Shown here piece by piece: positions 8,810 through 18,307 of a stretch of 64,000 bases of DNA. The stretch is taken from contig CAZIUL010000012.1 of NCBI GenBank assembly GCA_964542475.1, forward strand, positions 1 through 64,000. Reading direction: 5' to 3'. This stretch comes from CAZIUL01 sp964542475 (lineage in GTDB: Bacteria; Planctomycetota; B15-G4; CAYZWU01). The translations under genes and the position numbers were made by a program. The notes under the pieces are model-generated. The model had not been told where the DNA came from, did not search any database, and saw only the letters and a list, made by a program, of their open reading frames with translations. Each line of letters begins with the position of its first letter. Positions within the stretch are counted from its first letter, which is position 1.

Positions 8810-9805
8810 TCAAGGCCTGAAAAGATTCTCCCGCAAAAAGGAGCGCACCCCTTCGAGAGGGATACCCAGAAAGCGGGGCCTTCGCCACCGGTCGCAGGAC
8901 CTGCAGGGCTCTGTTTCGAGAGCCTTGCCTTCCAGAAGGCTCTTCCGCAGATCGTTCAGCGCATCTCCTTCCCAGACATTCCGGAGGCTCTCCCTGTTAA
9001 CGTCACCCACCACCAGCTTTCCCGTCACTTCCTGGGGGCATGCGGTCACCCTCCCATCCCACAGGATCACGAGCGAGTACCAGGGAAAACCGCAGGCCAC
9101 CCGTTTTCCGGGCGCAGACGGACCGCATGTGCTCCATTTCTCCCCGGGCCCATCATATAGTCCGGCCCAGTTATGGGGCAGCTTGGTGCGGACCCGGTCC
9201 AGGGGAAGCCCCTGGAACCTGTTCCGAAAAGCCCTGAGCGCTGTTGGATCTACAGGGAAAAGACGCATGATCTCGATCATGGTGTAGGGCAGTGAACGCT
9301 TCATTTCCTTTTTCAGCGCAAGAAAGCCGATGATGTTATCCATCGTCTTCTCAAATGAAGCGCCAACGCGTATTTTCTCGTATGTGGGGGCATCGATGCC
9401 GTCAAAGGAAAAGCTGAGGAAATTCAGCCCGGATTCGAGAAGCGCCCCGGCCTTCTTCCTTTCGAGAAGCGTTGCATTGGTGTGGAGGTTCGAGTAAACA
9501 CCGCTGGATGCACAGGAGCGTATCATTTCGAAGATCTCGGGATGAAGAAGAGATTCTCCCCGATGGTGAAGGTTCATATCAAAAAGGAAATCACTCGCCT
9601 GGTCCAGGATGCGCTTGAAAAGGGAAAGCTTCATGAAACCGCCTTCCTTCTGGGAAGGGCACATGACACATCGCAGGTTGCATCGGTTTGTCGGTTCTAC
9701 CCACATCCTGAACGGCATTGGAACCCCTTCCACCTTCCCTGAAACATAGGCCCAATAGGTTTTCCAGAGTCTCCGGGATTGAAGGACCGAGTGGAGGAGG
9801 TTCAT
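8810..9805 (-). CDS. Radical SAM protein with SPASM-like C-terminus
   Basis: In this 331-residue protein the radical SAM cluster motif is CNLRCVMC (Cys42, Cys46, Cys49), within EPTNRCNLRC. The later cysteines (STCGPSAPG, ACGFPW, TACPQE, EPCRSC) look like a SPASM-type auxiliary Fe-S region. Members of this broad group modify peptides, sugars or lipids, and many sit in polysaccharide or lipid loci. Its start overlaps the stop of the second radical SAM gene, so the two are translated together. The order asparagine synthase, radical SAM, radical SAM suggests a joint modification of a glycan or lipid precursor, which is inference. Confidence 0.88.
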   Translation of the reverse strand: MNLLHSVLQSRRLWKTYWAYVSGKVEGVPMPFRMWVEPTNRCNLRCVMCPSQKEGGFMKLSLFKRILDQASDFLFDMNLHHRGESLLHPEIFEMIRSCASSGVYSNLHTNATLLERKKAGALLESGLNFLSFSFDGIDAPTYEKIRVGASFEKTMDNIIGFLALKKEMKRSLPYTMIEIMRLFPVDPTALRAFRNRFQGLPLDRVRTKLPHNWAGLYDGPGEKWSTCGPSAPGKRVACGFPWYSLVILWDGRVTACPQEVTGKLVVGDVNRESLRNVWEGDALNDLRKSLLEGKALETEPCRSCDRWRRPRFLGIPLEGVRSFLRENLFRP

Positions 9806-10881
9806 GACAGCTTGCTCCTGGCATGGGAAAAAAGACCTGAGCGGAAAAAGCCCAAACGCCTGATCCTCCTCACAAGCAGGTTCATGGGAAGAATGCAGTT
9901 AAAGGCGCAGGGAGGGTGCTCCTTCTTCCGGATCCTTTCCCTGAGTGCCTGCGCTCGGGAGCTCTTCCACAGCCGTGAAAAGCGTTCTTCCTTCAGGTTC
10001 CCAATGGCTGCAAACTTCGCAGGGCAGGAGAACACCATGCCTTCAGGGTCGATCTGGGCGAAGAGCGTTCCGGCGTAACAGGGCAGGTCGAGAATCCCGC
10101 CGGGGTCGCGGCAGAACAAGGCCATGGCCTGGAACACCTCCCGGTCGTATGGAACAAGCCCGGGATAGTCGGAGGAGATCTGAAGAAGAATCCTCTGAAA
10201 GCTGTCCGTGTCCTTTCTGAGCAGGGAAAGCCGCTCAGACGGTGAAAATCCCACCTCGCTGAAGGATTGGGCGGGCTGCAGGGTCAGGCCGTCCACCTCC
10301 CACTGCCTGCAAAGACCGCACAGCGCGGGCAGCTCCGGGAGGTTCCTGCTAACAACGGTCGTGTTGATGAAGATCTTTGGCCGCCCTTCCCGCCTGATCC
10401 GCCTGCAGGCTTGGACCGCGTCCCTCACCTTCTCGAATGATCCCTTCTTCCCCCTGAGCTCGTCGTGAGTCTTGGCACAAGCTCCGTCAAGAGAAAAAGA
10501 AAGGGTATCCAGGCCGGACGAGACGATTTCATCGAGCCCCCTCTCCGCCAAGGCCAGGCCGTTCGTGCTCATGCTCAGGTTCAGGCCCGCCTCCTTCCCC
10601 TTTTTCAAGAGCAGGGGCAGATCCTCTCTCAGGGCAGGCTCTCCCCCGGTGAAGGTAAGTGCGATCACTCCGAGATCAGCAAGTTGCCTGATAATATCGA
10701 GCGCGGAGTCGGTGTCGAGCATGCCCGGAGCGGGCTTATCCCTCCAGCGGCTGCAGGCCAGGCAGCGTGAATCACAGGTGTTGATAACCTCCCAGGAAAC
10801 CTTCAAGGGTGCACGGGGGACCTTGTTCAGGGCCACCCCCCGCACCAAATTCCACCACCGTCCTTTTCTGAGAATATCCAA
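9802..10881 (-). CDS. Radical SAM protein with SPASM-like C-terminus (second of a pair)
   Basis: The protein carries CDSRCLAC (Cys36, Cys40 and Cys43 from the chosen start), the SAM-binding GGEP motif (TFTGGEPAL), the loop MSTNGLAL, and a cysteine-rich C-terminus (LPCYAGTLFAQIDPEG, FSCPAKF, PPCAFNC) that fits a SPASM or twitch domain. The frame stays open to 10992 inside asnB, but that extension overlaps the asparagine synthase gene. The TTG at 10881 has gagg at about 9 bases and follows the asnB stop; a TTG at 10896 is the alternative. It is a paralogue-type neighbour of the next radical SAM gene rather than a copy, because the loops differ. The substrate is unknown. Confidence 0.85.
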   Translation of the reverse strand: MDILRKGRWWNLVRGVALNKVPRAPLKVSWEVINTCDSRCLACSRWRDKPAPGMLDTDSALDIIRQLADLGVIALTFTGGEPALREDLPLLLKKGKEAGLNLSMSTNGLALAERGLDEIVSSGLDTLSFSLDGACAKTHDELRGKKGSFEKVRDAVQACRRIRREGRPKIFINTTVVSRNLPELPALCGLCRQWEVDGLTLQPAQSFSEVGFSPSERLSLLRKDTDSFQRILLQISSDYPGLVPYDREVFQAMALFCRDPGGILDLPCYAGTLFAQIDPEGMVFSCPAKFAAIGNLKEERFSRLWKSSRAQALRERIRKKEHPPCAFNCILPMNLLVRRIRRLGFFRSGLFSHARSKLS

Positions 10882-10915
10882 CGATCGCTGCCTCAAAAAG
10901 CGGAATCCAGCCCGC

Positions 10916-12805
10916 CTATTTCCTGAAGTACCGGTCAAGCCAGAGTCCGAAAACAACCAGGGTCCACAACAGGTGGCTGTGGTTCTGCACACCTTCGAGG
11001 TGTTCCTTCTTCAGGAGCTCTATGGAAGAGGGATCGAAAAAGCCTTCTCGCGAGATACGGTCCCTGGAAAGCACATCCAGAAGCAGGGGCTTGAACTCCT
11101 TGCGGAACCAGTTTTTCATTGGAATACTGAACCCCTCCTTGCCTCTCTTCAAAATCGCGGGAGGAAGTATATGGCGCATGGATTTTTTCAGAATGTACTT
11201 TTGCGTGAACCGCCGTATCTTTAGCTCTTCGGGGATGCGCGCCGCAAACTCCACAAGCTCATGGTCCAGGAAAGGGACACGAACCTCCAGGGAAACAGCC
11301 ATGCTCATTCTGTCTACCTTCACCAGAATATCTTCGGGAAGGTAAAGGTTCAAGTCCACATAAAGCTGGCTGTCCAGGGAGCCCTTTCTGAAAGGAGAGC
11401 GCTGAAAAAAGCCGAGGAGAAGCTCCTCCACATGATCCTGGGGCAACCCGCTTGAAAATCCGTCCCTGTACAGTCCCTGTTTCGTCTCCTCGTGGAGAAA
11501 GATCATCCATCTCGTGTGGGCCAGCTCCTTGTTCAATGAAGCGCCCTCGAGGAACCGCTTGAAACGGTTGACCGGTCCCTTTTTCTTTTGGGAAGGCGGC
11601 AGCTTTTCCCCGATATGCCGGAAAAAGCCCAGACGCAGGGCAGACGGGATCTTCCGGTAGAGGCGATCGAGGCGCTGGGCCATGTAGGTGTCGTATCCGC
11701 CGAAGAGCTCATCTCCACCGTCACCCGACAGGATCACGGTGACCGCCTCCCTTGCCATCCTTGATACCATCAGCGTGGGAAAAACGGAAAAGTCTCCAAT
11801 CGGATCATCCAGATGATCCATGACCGTCTCAAGAAGGCCCATTGCATCCGGCTTGAGGATCTCTTCGTGATGATCCGTTCCGAAGCGGCGGGCCACGGTC
11901 CTGGCGTATTCCAGCTCGTTGTAGGTGCTTTCTTCAAAACCGATGGAAAAGGTCTGCACCGGCCTTGAGCTGTGTTCAGCCATGTGAGCCACGACAGCAG
12001 AGGAATCGATCCCCCCGCTGAGAAAGGCACCCACAGGGACATCGCTTACCAGGCGGCGCTTCACGCTTTCATCGAGAAGGTTCCGAAGGCCCTCCGCAGC
12101 CTCGTCGGCGTCGCGGATTGTATCGTTGCCGCGTGCAAGATCCCAGTAGCGCCGCTCCCTGATCCTTCCCTCCCGAAAGGACAGGCAGTGCCCGGGAGGA
12201 AGCTTTCTCAACCCTTTGATCAGGGTTCGGGGGGATGGTATGTATTCCAGCGTGAGAAAAAGGTCCAAGGCCTGGGCATCCACTTCACGGGGCCCCTCCC
12301 AGGCCGCAAGGATCGCCTTCAGCTCCGAAGCGAAAAACAGGGTGCTGCCGTCGAACAGGTAGTACAGCGGTTTGATGCCGATCCGGTCCCGCGCCATGAA
12401 AAGGGTCCGGCGGGTTCTGTCATACAAGGCAAAGGCAAACATCCCGTTCAGGTGCTGCAGGCACGACTCCCCGTACTCCTCGTATGCGTGAAGGATCACC
12501 TCGGTATCGCTCCGGGTTCTGAAACGATGGCCGGCGGCGCTCAACTCCTTCCTCAAGTCCCTGAAATTGTAGATCTCGCCGTTGAACACGAGGACAAGAG
12601 AGCCGTCTTCATTCCCCTGGGGCTGGCTTCCTCCTTCAAGGTCGATGACCTGAAGGCGCCTCATGCCCAGGCCTACATTACCCCGAACGGAAATACCTTC
12701 ATCGTCAGGTCCTCGGTGCGCGAGGAGACGGTTCATTCTCCTTACTATCGACGCATCCACTTTTCCTTGAGCATCCGTGAGCACTATTCCGCAGATCCCA
12801 CACAT
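10916..12805 (-). CDS. asnB: Asparagine synthase (glutamine-hydrolysing) / amidotransferase
   Basis: The 629-residue protein begins MCGICGIV, so Cys2 is the glutaminase nucleophile. Class II glutaminase motifs follow: RGPDDEG, FNGEIYNF and RSDTEVILHAYEE. The synthetase half has the PP-loop LSGGIDSS and SGDGGDELFGGY. Members convert aspartate plus glutamine to asparagine, but relatives in exopolysaccharide (exosortase-A-type) loci probably amidate other carboxylates. Given the surrounding glycan genes and two radical SAM genes downstream, a specialised amidotransferase is possible. The start is fixed by Cys2 and by aggtgaaggt upstream. The upstream glycosyltransferase reading frame overlaps its first 101 bases. 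Confidence 0.93.
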   Translation of the reverse strand: MCGICGIVLTDAQGKVDASIVRRMNRLLAHRGPDDEGISVRGNVGLGMRRLQVIDLEGGSQPQGNEDGSLVLVFNGEIYNFRDLRKELSAAGHRFRTRSDTEVILHAYEEYGESCLQHLNGMFAFALYDRTRRTLFMARDRIGIKPLYYLFDGSTLFFASELKAILAAWEGPREVDAQALDLFLTLEYIPSPRTLIKGLRKLPPGHCLSFREGRIRERRYWDLARGNDTIRDADEAAEGLRNLLDESVKRRLVSDVPVGAFLSGGIDSSAVVAHMAEHSSRPVQTFSIGFEESTYNELEYARTVARRFGTDHHEEILKPDAMGLLETVMDHLDDPIGDFSVFPTLMVSRMAREAVTVILSGDGGDELFGGYDTYMAQRLDRLYRKIPSALRLGFFRHIGEKLPPSQKKKGPVNRFKRFLEGASLNKELAHTRWMIFLHEETKQGLYRDGFSSGLPQDHVEELLLGFFQRSPFRKGSLDSQLYVDLNLYLPEDILVKVDRMSMAVSLEVRVPFLDHELVEFAARIPEELKIRRFTQKYILKKSMRHILPPAILKRGKEGFSIPMKNWFRKEFKPLLLDVLSRDRISREGFFDPSSIELLKKEHLEGVQNHSHLLWTLVVFGLWLDRYFRK

Positions 12806-14006
12806 ATACCTTCACCTCATCCATTACACGCTCCATGGTTTCGAAGTATGTTTGCGCGGAATACCGTTCCCGGGCAAGAAGGCGCGCATTTCGTCCGAGC
12901 CGCTCTCGAAGGGGTACATCCTCCAACAACCGCGCAATCCCTTCTGAGAAAGATTCGGGATCGATGCCAACCAGAAGCGCAACCTCGGGGGTTAGAACCT
13001 GAGTGTGCGTTGGAAGATCGGTAGCCACGATGGGCTTGCCCGACCGCATATAGCCGTATATCTTGGAAGGCGTGTTGTTACCGAACACCCTGCTGGAAAG
13101 AAGAATATCGGCCATTTCGATATAGGAAGGAATCTTCCAGGGGTCCACGCGTCCGGTGAATCGGATCAGGTCTCCCACCCCCAGCTTCGCTGCCAGGGCC
13201 TCCATGGCCGCCACCTGGCCCGGTTCTCCGCCCACTATCACGCACACGATTTCCTTTGCCTTGTCTTTCAGCAAACGTATGGATTCGATCAGCAGATCGA
13301 GCCCCTGGTAACGTTCCAGCGTGCCTACATGCACTGCAACAGGAACGCCTTCGATCTTTAACTGCTCCCTCAACTGTTCAACGGAAACATCGGGATTGTT
13401 CGACAAGTAGGTTCCATCCAGAAGGTTTTCCACCAAAACGCAGGGTTTGCTTCCATCCAGGCTCTTAACATATTTTTGGAGCCAGGGGCATATGGCGATC
13501 ACAAGAACGCTTGCTTTCACGGTCCTGTATTGAAGAAACTTGAAGATGGATTTTACTAATCCAAAGTTAAAGACTCTGAAATTCTCGAACTGTTCGGGAA
13601 GGCTGGAGTGCATATCGTAGAGCAACGGAGTACGGCACACCTTGGAGAGAATCACGGAAAATATGGCTGCTTCTTCATGGGCGTGAATTAGATCGAAGCG
13701 TTTTGTCCAAAGCATGAAAAGGGCGCGGAAAAAGATGAGACAATCGTACAGCAGCTTGGGGATGGAAGGGCCTACGCATACATGTCTCAGAAAAGGAATC
13801 CTGCTCACCCGGTGAATATGCAGTCCCTCCAGCGAAACATCGTCGCCCATGGGATAAGTAAGCAGATGAACCTCGTGTTCCTGTTGCGAGAGGGCTCTTA
13901 ACCTTCCAAGCACGCTGAGGGGAGTGCCGCGGGGTGTAAAAAAAGGCTGAGGCGCTATCATGAGAATCTTCAAACGGCTCTCGCGTGCCTGCTTATCCTC
14001 GGTCAT
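12705..14006 (-). CDS. Glycosyltransferase family 4
   Basis: The protein (about 433 residues from the ATG at 14006) has the GT-B fold layout. The N-terminal domain starts LKILMIAPQPFFTPRGTPLS, there is a nucleotide-sugar domain with VHVGTLERYQGLDLL, and GYMRSGKPIVATDLP stands where GT4 members carry the donor-binding E-x7-E region. The ATG at 14006 is preceded by ggaagagg. An open extension to 14117 reads through a family B repeat fragment and is not likely translated. At the 3' end the frame runs 101 bases into asnB, leaving a non-conserved tail of about 34 residues. It probably adds a hexose in assembly of the locus glycan. Confidence 0.87.
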   Translation of the reverse strand: MTEDKQARESRLKILMIAPQPFFTPRGTPLSVLGRLRALSQQEHEVHLLTYPMGDDVSLEGLHIHRVSRIPFLRHVCVGPSIPKLLYDCLIFFRALFMLWTKRFDLIHAHEEAAIFSVILSKVCRTPLLYDMHSSLPEQFENFRVFNFGLVKSIFKFLQYRTVKASVLVIAICPWLQKYVKSLDGSKPCVLVENLLDGTYLSNNPDVSVEQLREQLKIEGVPVAVHVGTLERYQGLDLLIESIRLLKDKAKEIVCVIVGGEPGQVAAMEALAAKLGVGDLIRFTGRVDPWKIPSYIEMADILLSSRVFGNNTPSKIYGYMRSGKPIVATDLPTHTQVLTPEVALLVGIDPESFSEGIARLLEDVPLRERLGRNARLLARERYSAQTYFETMERVMDEVKVYVWDLRNSAHGCSRKSGCVDSKENEPSPRAPRT

Positions 14007-14078
14007 GGCCTCTTCCAGCTTTACAAGCCACATAGACCCTGAAAATCGGTATACCGTTCTCCAGGAGTTCCTGCTTAA

Positions 14079-14099
14079 CCCGCATATTTCATCACGGGC
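14079..14099. repeat. Family B repeat, terminal fragment
   Basis: The sequence cccgcatatttcatca matches the right-hand end of the family B element (complete copy 39563-39737). It lies just upstream of the GT4 start codon. Only the tip of the element is present. Confidence 0.5.
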
Positions 14100-14233
14100 G
14101 CGCCCAGTACTATTCAAGTTATGGTCTTCTCTTCAGATCTGCATAACTAATATGTTATCGATTGAAAACGGCTTGTGTATGTCTATTCTTGAAGTTTTTT
14201 AATGCCGTTCGAATACAGGGGCTATATTCGAGA

Positions 14234-15406
14234 CTATTGGCGAAGATCCCTCTTTATCCTCGGCGGGTTTTTCGGCCTGACTCTCATGAGTTCCCGTTCA
14301 ACTATTTCAAAAAAAACGATGTCCGGTTTTTCGTATTCGACCACATCACAATCGAATTCGTATTGCCAGTAGTACACACTCCGGCGGAAGTAGGGCGCAA
14401 AAAACTGCAGCAGGTTGTTAAAGAAGGAATCTCTGAAAATCACGGCTTTGGGACGGTGGTCGGTTTTTTGCACCTTGGCGAAGGGCTGAATGCTTTCATC
14501 CGTCGGTTTGTCGTAGGTGACAAGGACGCCCTCCTTCAGCTTCTGTATCTGGGTCGGCCTTTTGAGCTTGCGCTTGAGCAGCTCTTCGGAATAAACATCC
14601 TGAAGCCCCAGCATATTGGCCAGGTCCCTGCCTTTGACTGTTTCTGTGCTCTGCTCGTAGTCGGATTCCGGAAAAGGCTCAAGCGACGGGAAACGATCGG
14701 ATAGATGCTCCATGATCGCCCGGGTTGCGAAAAAGGCTCCGCTGTTGTTCCAATGAGAATCGGTGCGGTAATATAGGCGCTCCCTTTTTTTGTACTTCTG
14801 AAGGTCAATTCCCAGATCGATGACGTGTACTTCCGTATGCGCCTTCAAGTGCTCACGCAGCTGATCAAGGCGGGATTTCGACCCGGAATGCCTGATATAG
14901 TCCGGCAGGAACTCGGGATAGAAGTTGTGCTTGGTCGGCACGAAAACCACCACGAACTCGATCCCGCGCTGCTTCAGCCATTTCCGCCGATCCTCCAGGA
15001 CCTCCTCCCAGACCTTCAGCTGTGGCTGCGTAAGAGGTTTGATGCAGCGGTAGTAGTCGATTACATGCTTGTCCTTGAGATAAAGCCATCCCTCCTTGCC
15101 GATAATTACACGCGCGTTGCTGGAGTTCCCGAAAAGCTTCACCTGGGCGAGGTTATTCAGAAAAACGAGCGTATTGCGGAAACCGAAATGGTCGTTGAAG
15201 TACGCCTCGAACTTCTGTGGGTAACTGTCGAAAGAGGCCAGGCTGTCCGGTGCATCCGGAAATGCGGCCAGTTTGCGGTTTTCTATCAGGGTTGACCCCA
15301 TATCGATATCGACCAGGTTTTGAGCCAGCGGCATCCAGATGCCGCTTATAAAGGCCACGATCAGCAGCGATCCGGAAAAACCTGAAACAATCGATTTAGT
15401 CTTCAT
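14234..15406 (-). CDS. AlgJ/AlgX-like O-acetylation protein (SGNH-hydrolase fold)
   Basis: The 390-residue protein has an N-terminal signal anchor and the family landmarks of alginate O-acetyltransferase AlgJ/AlgX. These are YFNDHFGFRN (about 69-78), GWLYLKD (106-112), the Asp-His pair in TDSHWNNSG (Asp216, His218), and the nucleophile region IFRDSFFN (Ser327). All three catalytic residues appear kept. In the alginate system these proteins carry acetyl groups to the polymer in the periplasm. Its start lies 4 bases past the stop of the AlgI-like gene, so the two form a unit. Which polysaccharide is acetylated is unknown, since no alginate polymerase is visible in the window. Confidence 0.88.
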   Translation of the reverse strand: MKTKSIVSGFSGSLLIVAFISGIWMPLAQNLVDIDMGSTLIENRKLAAFPDAPDSLASFDSYPQKFEAYFNDHFGFRNTLVFLNNLAQVKLFGNSSNARVIIGKEGWLYLKDKHVIDYYRCIKPLTQPQLKVWEEVLEDRRKWLKQRGIEFVVVFVPTKHNFYPEFLPDYIRHSGSKSRLDQLREHLKAHTEVHVIDLGIDLQKYKKRERLYYRTDSHWNNSGAFFATRAIMEHLSDRFPSLEPFPESDYEQSTETVKGRDLANMLGLQDVYSEELLKRKLKRPTQIQKLKEGVLVTYDKPTDESIQPFAKVQKTDHRPKAVIFRDSFFNNLLQFFAPYFRRSVYYWQYEFDCDVVEYEKPDIVFFEIVERELMRVRPKNPPRIKRDLRQ

Positions 15407-15412
15407 ATCCCC

Positions 15413-16948
15413 TCAGAACCGGAAATAAATAAAAGGGTTATAGGTTCCCGACGACAGGCTCATGACGCACGCAAAAAAGATGAAGCTCAAAACTACAAGG
15501 CCTCCGAGAGCCCTTGCCGTTTCCGCAATGAAGGCTGTTGCGCCCTGTTGCGATGCCGAATGTTCCTTTAACTTTTGCCTCACCCAGGGAACCACGGGCG
15601 CGGAGAGCACCGATCCCAGCAACAGCGCAAGCAACACATCGCGCTGCAGGTAAAGCGCCACATAGTGAATCCGTCCGGTTCCCTCCGACCAGCCCGCCAT
15701 GGCGCTGAAAAAAGCCATAGCCTGGGAAAATGTCTCCGACCTGAAAAACACCCACCCCCCCATTGCGACCAAAATGACGTAAGCATGCCGAAGCGGAAGC
15801 CGGCGCCTGGAAATCCAGTTTTCGAGACCCAGCCGTTCAACGACAAGGAAAACGCCGTGATACAAGCCCCAAACCACGAAGGTCCAGCTGGCCCCGTGCC
15901 ACAGCCCGCATAGGAAAAAAACCACCACCAGGTTGAAATAGATCCTGTATACGGAAACCCGCCCGCCCCCGAGGGGAATGTACAGATAATCCCGGAACCA
16001 CTGGGACAATGACATGTGCCAACGACGCCAAAAATCCTTTATTGATCGGGCAATGTAAGGGTAGTTGAAGTTTTCGAGGAAGTTGAAGCCGAACATCCGC
16101 CCCAGGCCGATGGCCATGTCGGAATAGCCGGAAAAATCGAAATAAATCTGCAAGGTGTAGCAAAGCACGCCGAGCCATGCCAGGCCGGGTGTAAGCTGCG
16201 CATCAGGAATCTGAAAGATCTGGTCCGCGGGCAGGGCCAGGGTGTTGGCAATGAGCACTTTCTTGCCCAACCCAAAGATAAATCGGCTTACCCCGCTGGA
16301 AAAGGATTCCCGCGTTACAACCCTGTGGATCAACTGGCCGGCGATATCGCGATAGCGCACGATGGGGCCGGCCACGAGCTGGGGAAACAGGGTGACGAAA
16401 CAGGAAAAGTCGATGAAGTTGCGCGTAGCACGGGTGTGGCCGCGAAAAACATCGATGGTGTAGCTCATGGACTGGAAGGTGTAGAAGCTGATTCCCAGGG
16501 GCAGCGTAACCTGAAAAACATCCTTCCATCTCAGCCAGTCAGCCCCCATCAGCTCCGCCAGGGCATTCAGGTTATCCATGCCGAAGTTGAAATACTTGAA
16601 AATGCCGAGAATCATCAGGTTGGTGCACAGGGAGAGCACAAGAGCCGTCTTTTGCGGGGCTGTGCGCTTTCCTTTCTTCTCCAGGATCTCGATGGGCTTG
16701 CCTCTTCGCCACCCTCCCGAGATGACGAGACCGCAGGTGTAGTCGATAAGGGTGGAGCTGACCATAACCAGAACGAGCAGCTGTTCTCCCCAGGTGTAGA
16801 AGAAGAGGCTGCTCCCCAGCAGCAGGAGGTTACCCAGGCAGGTGCCGATGCGGCGATACCCGAGCATGGCCGGCATGAAGGCGAGATAGTAGAGCGTTAT
16901 TACTACCGGCAAAAAGAGAAAAAGAAATATGATCGAGCTGAATACCAT
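15413..16948 (-). CDS. MBOAT family O-acyltransferase, AlgI-like
   Basis: The 511-residue polytopic protein opens MVFSSIIFLFLFLPVV, as AlgI/DltB-type MBOAT proteins do. It has the RWHMSLSQWFRDYLYIPLGG signature and the conserved histidine in LCGLWHGASWTFVVWG. These proteins pass acyl groups across the cytoplasmic membrane to an extracytoplasmic transferase, which fits the AlgJ/X-like gene immediately downstream. No strong ribosome-binding site is seen before the ATG, but the N-terminus matches the family well. Function as an acetyl exporter for surface-glycan acetylation is a firm family-level call; the polymer is inferred only. Confidence 0.93.
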   Translation of the reverse strand: MVFSSIIFLFLFLPVVITLYYLAFMPAMLGYRRIGTCLGNLLLLGSSLFFYTWGEQLLVLVMVSSTLIDYTCGLVISGGWRRGKPIEILEKKGKRTAPQKTALVLSLCTNLMILGIFKYFNFGMDNLNALAELMGADWLRWKDVFQVTLPLGISFYTFQSMSYTIDVFRGHTRATRNFIDFSCFVTLFPQLVAGPIVRYRDIAGQLIHRVVTRESFSSGVSRFIFGLGKKVLIANTLALPADQIFQIPDAQLTPGLAWLGVLCYTLQIYFDFSGYSDMAIGLGRMFGFNFLENFNYPYIARSIKDFWRRWHMSLSQWFRDYLYIPLGGGRVSVYRIYFNLVVVFFLCGLWHGASWTFVVWGLYHGVFLVVERLGLENWISRRRLPLRHAYVILVAMGGWVFFRSETFSQAMAFFSAMAGWSEGTGRIHYVALYLQRDVLLALLLGSVLSAPVVPWVRQKLKEHSASQQGATAFIAETARALGGLVVLSFIFFACVMSLSSGTYNPFIYFRF

Positions 16949-17156
16949 CGGGCGCTGAAGAACCTGTAATATGACCTCATGTACCGAAAAAGCAGCAAGA
17001 CAGACCAGACTTTAGCATGTTGACGGGCGTATGAGGCCGGAAAAATATAATACCAAAAAATGGAAATCCTTTGTCCAGGCCGGCAGGAGGCTCGTTTTTG
17101 AGCCCGCCCCAAAAGCCGGATCGGCTGCGATCGGCTGTTGTTTTCTCTTCCCCGGG

Positions 17157-18056
17157 TCAGATCACCTGGCCGCGTTTTTCGATCCGCTTCCCACTGCTCG
17201 TGACCAGAAAAACCTGCGCGCATATGATGATCACAGCTCCCACAAGTGTGATCCATCCTGGCATCTCGCTGAAAAAAACCATGCCGTAGATCAATGCGAA
17301 CGCGACCTGCAGGTTCGAAAGCGCGGTGCCGCGCGCGGCAGGCACCTTGCCGAGACCTAACGTCACCAGCACCTGTCCCAACGATGCGGTAATCGCTATG
17401 ACGATCAGCAACGCCCAGTCCGCGGCCAAAGGCTGAACCCACTCGAACCCGTTGACCCCCAGCAGCACCAGCGGGCCGAAAAGAAACAGCGAAACCATGG
17501 GAAACGAAATTGCTATTGTGAGCGTGTGCTCTGTCCGCCTTAGGTAGCGCACGACAATCGCGACGAAGCTCGCCAGAAGGCAGCATGTGAATGCCGAGAG
17601 GCGTCCCTCCCACGTGCCCGCACCGGTGGGGCCCACAACGAGCGCTACCCCGCAAAAGGAGATGCACAGAAAGATCCAGTGTATGCGCAGGTTGTTCTCC
17701 TTCAAGAACAGCGGCGCAAGGCATGCCACGATGAGGGGATGTGCCTGGAATATAAGCACCGTGTCCGCAAGGGGCAGGCGCCTCAGGGCGAAAAAGAAGC
17801 AGAAGAGCGCCAGCGATCCGATGAAGCCCCTCAAAAAAAGCAGGAGCTTCTTTTCGCCCACAATCGGATCACCCCTCTTCAAAGCCCACAGAACGAGTAT
17901 CGGAAGCATGATGGCGGAGCGGACCACTATCATCTGAGCCGGGGTGATCTCCGGAGACAGCGCCTTCCCCGAAAGAGCGAATATCGAAAAGAAAAAAGAG
18001 CCCGCTCCAAGGATCAGGAAGCCTTTTCTCTCTTCTGTTTTATCAGCAGGGCTCAA
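17157..18056 (-). CDS. EamA/DMT-family transporter
   Basis: The 299-residue protein has ten hydrophobic segments arranged as two EamA repeats, with the typical RGFIGSLALFCFFFALRRLP between segments 3 and 4. The family exports metabolites such as amino acids or nucleotide sugars. The start is a TTG with gagg 7 bases upstream and gives MSPADKTEERKG ahead of the first membrane segment. It lies upstream of the AlgI-like gene on the same strand but is separated from it by about 210 bases, so a separate transcript is possible. The substrate is not predictable. Confidence 0.88.
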   Translation of the reverse strand: MSPADKTEERKGFLILGAGSFFFSIFALSGKALSPEITPAQMIVVRSAIMLPILVLWALKRGDPIVGEKKLLLFLRGFIGSLALFCFFFALRRLPLADTVLIFQAHPLIVACLAPLFLKENNLRIHWIFLCISFCGVALVVGPTGAGTWEGRLSAFTCCLLASFVAIVVRYLRRTEHTLTIAISFPMVSLFLFGPLVLLGVNGFEWVQPLAADWALLIVIAITASLGQVLVTLGLGKVPAARGTALSNLQVAFALIYGMVFFSEMPGWITLVGAVIIICAQVFLVTSSGKRIEKRGQVI

Positions 18057-18307
18057 TTCGCAGCCTCGATAGCAACTTTGTAAAATCCGGGACCTGTCGT
18101 TCGGAAAATAAAACGTCCGCGTTATATTTCAACTGATTACGATATCCTTGAATCCGGACCTTCCGGTCTCTATCTTTGCCGGATGGGGTCAAAACAAACC
18201 ATCATTTTGTATTCCCGCTGCGCCCCAGATTCAACCGATTGCTCTTCTGGTACATCCAGATTTTCATCTGCACTCTATTATCCTCCAAAGCAGGATTAGC
18301 TGCAAGC

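Noticed and set aside
14007..14117. Longer N-terminus of the GT4 protein
   Set aside because: The extra codons read through a family B repeat fragment and have no ribosome-binding site; the ATG at 14006 does.
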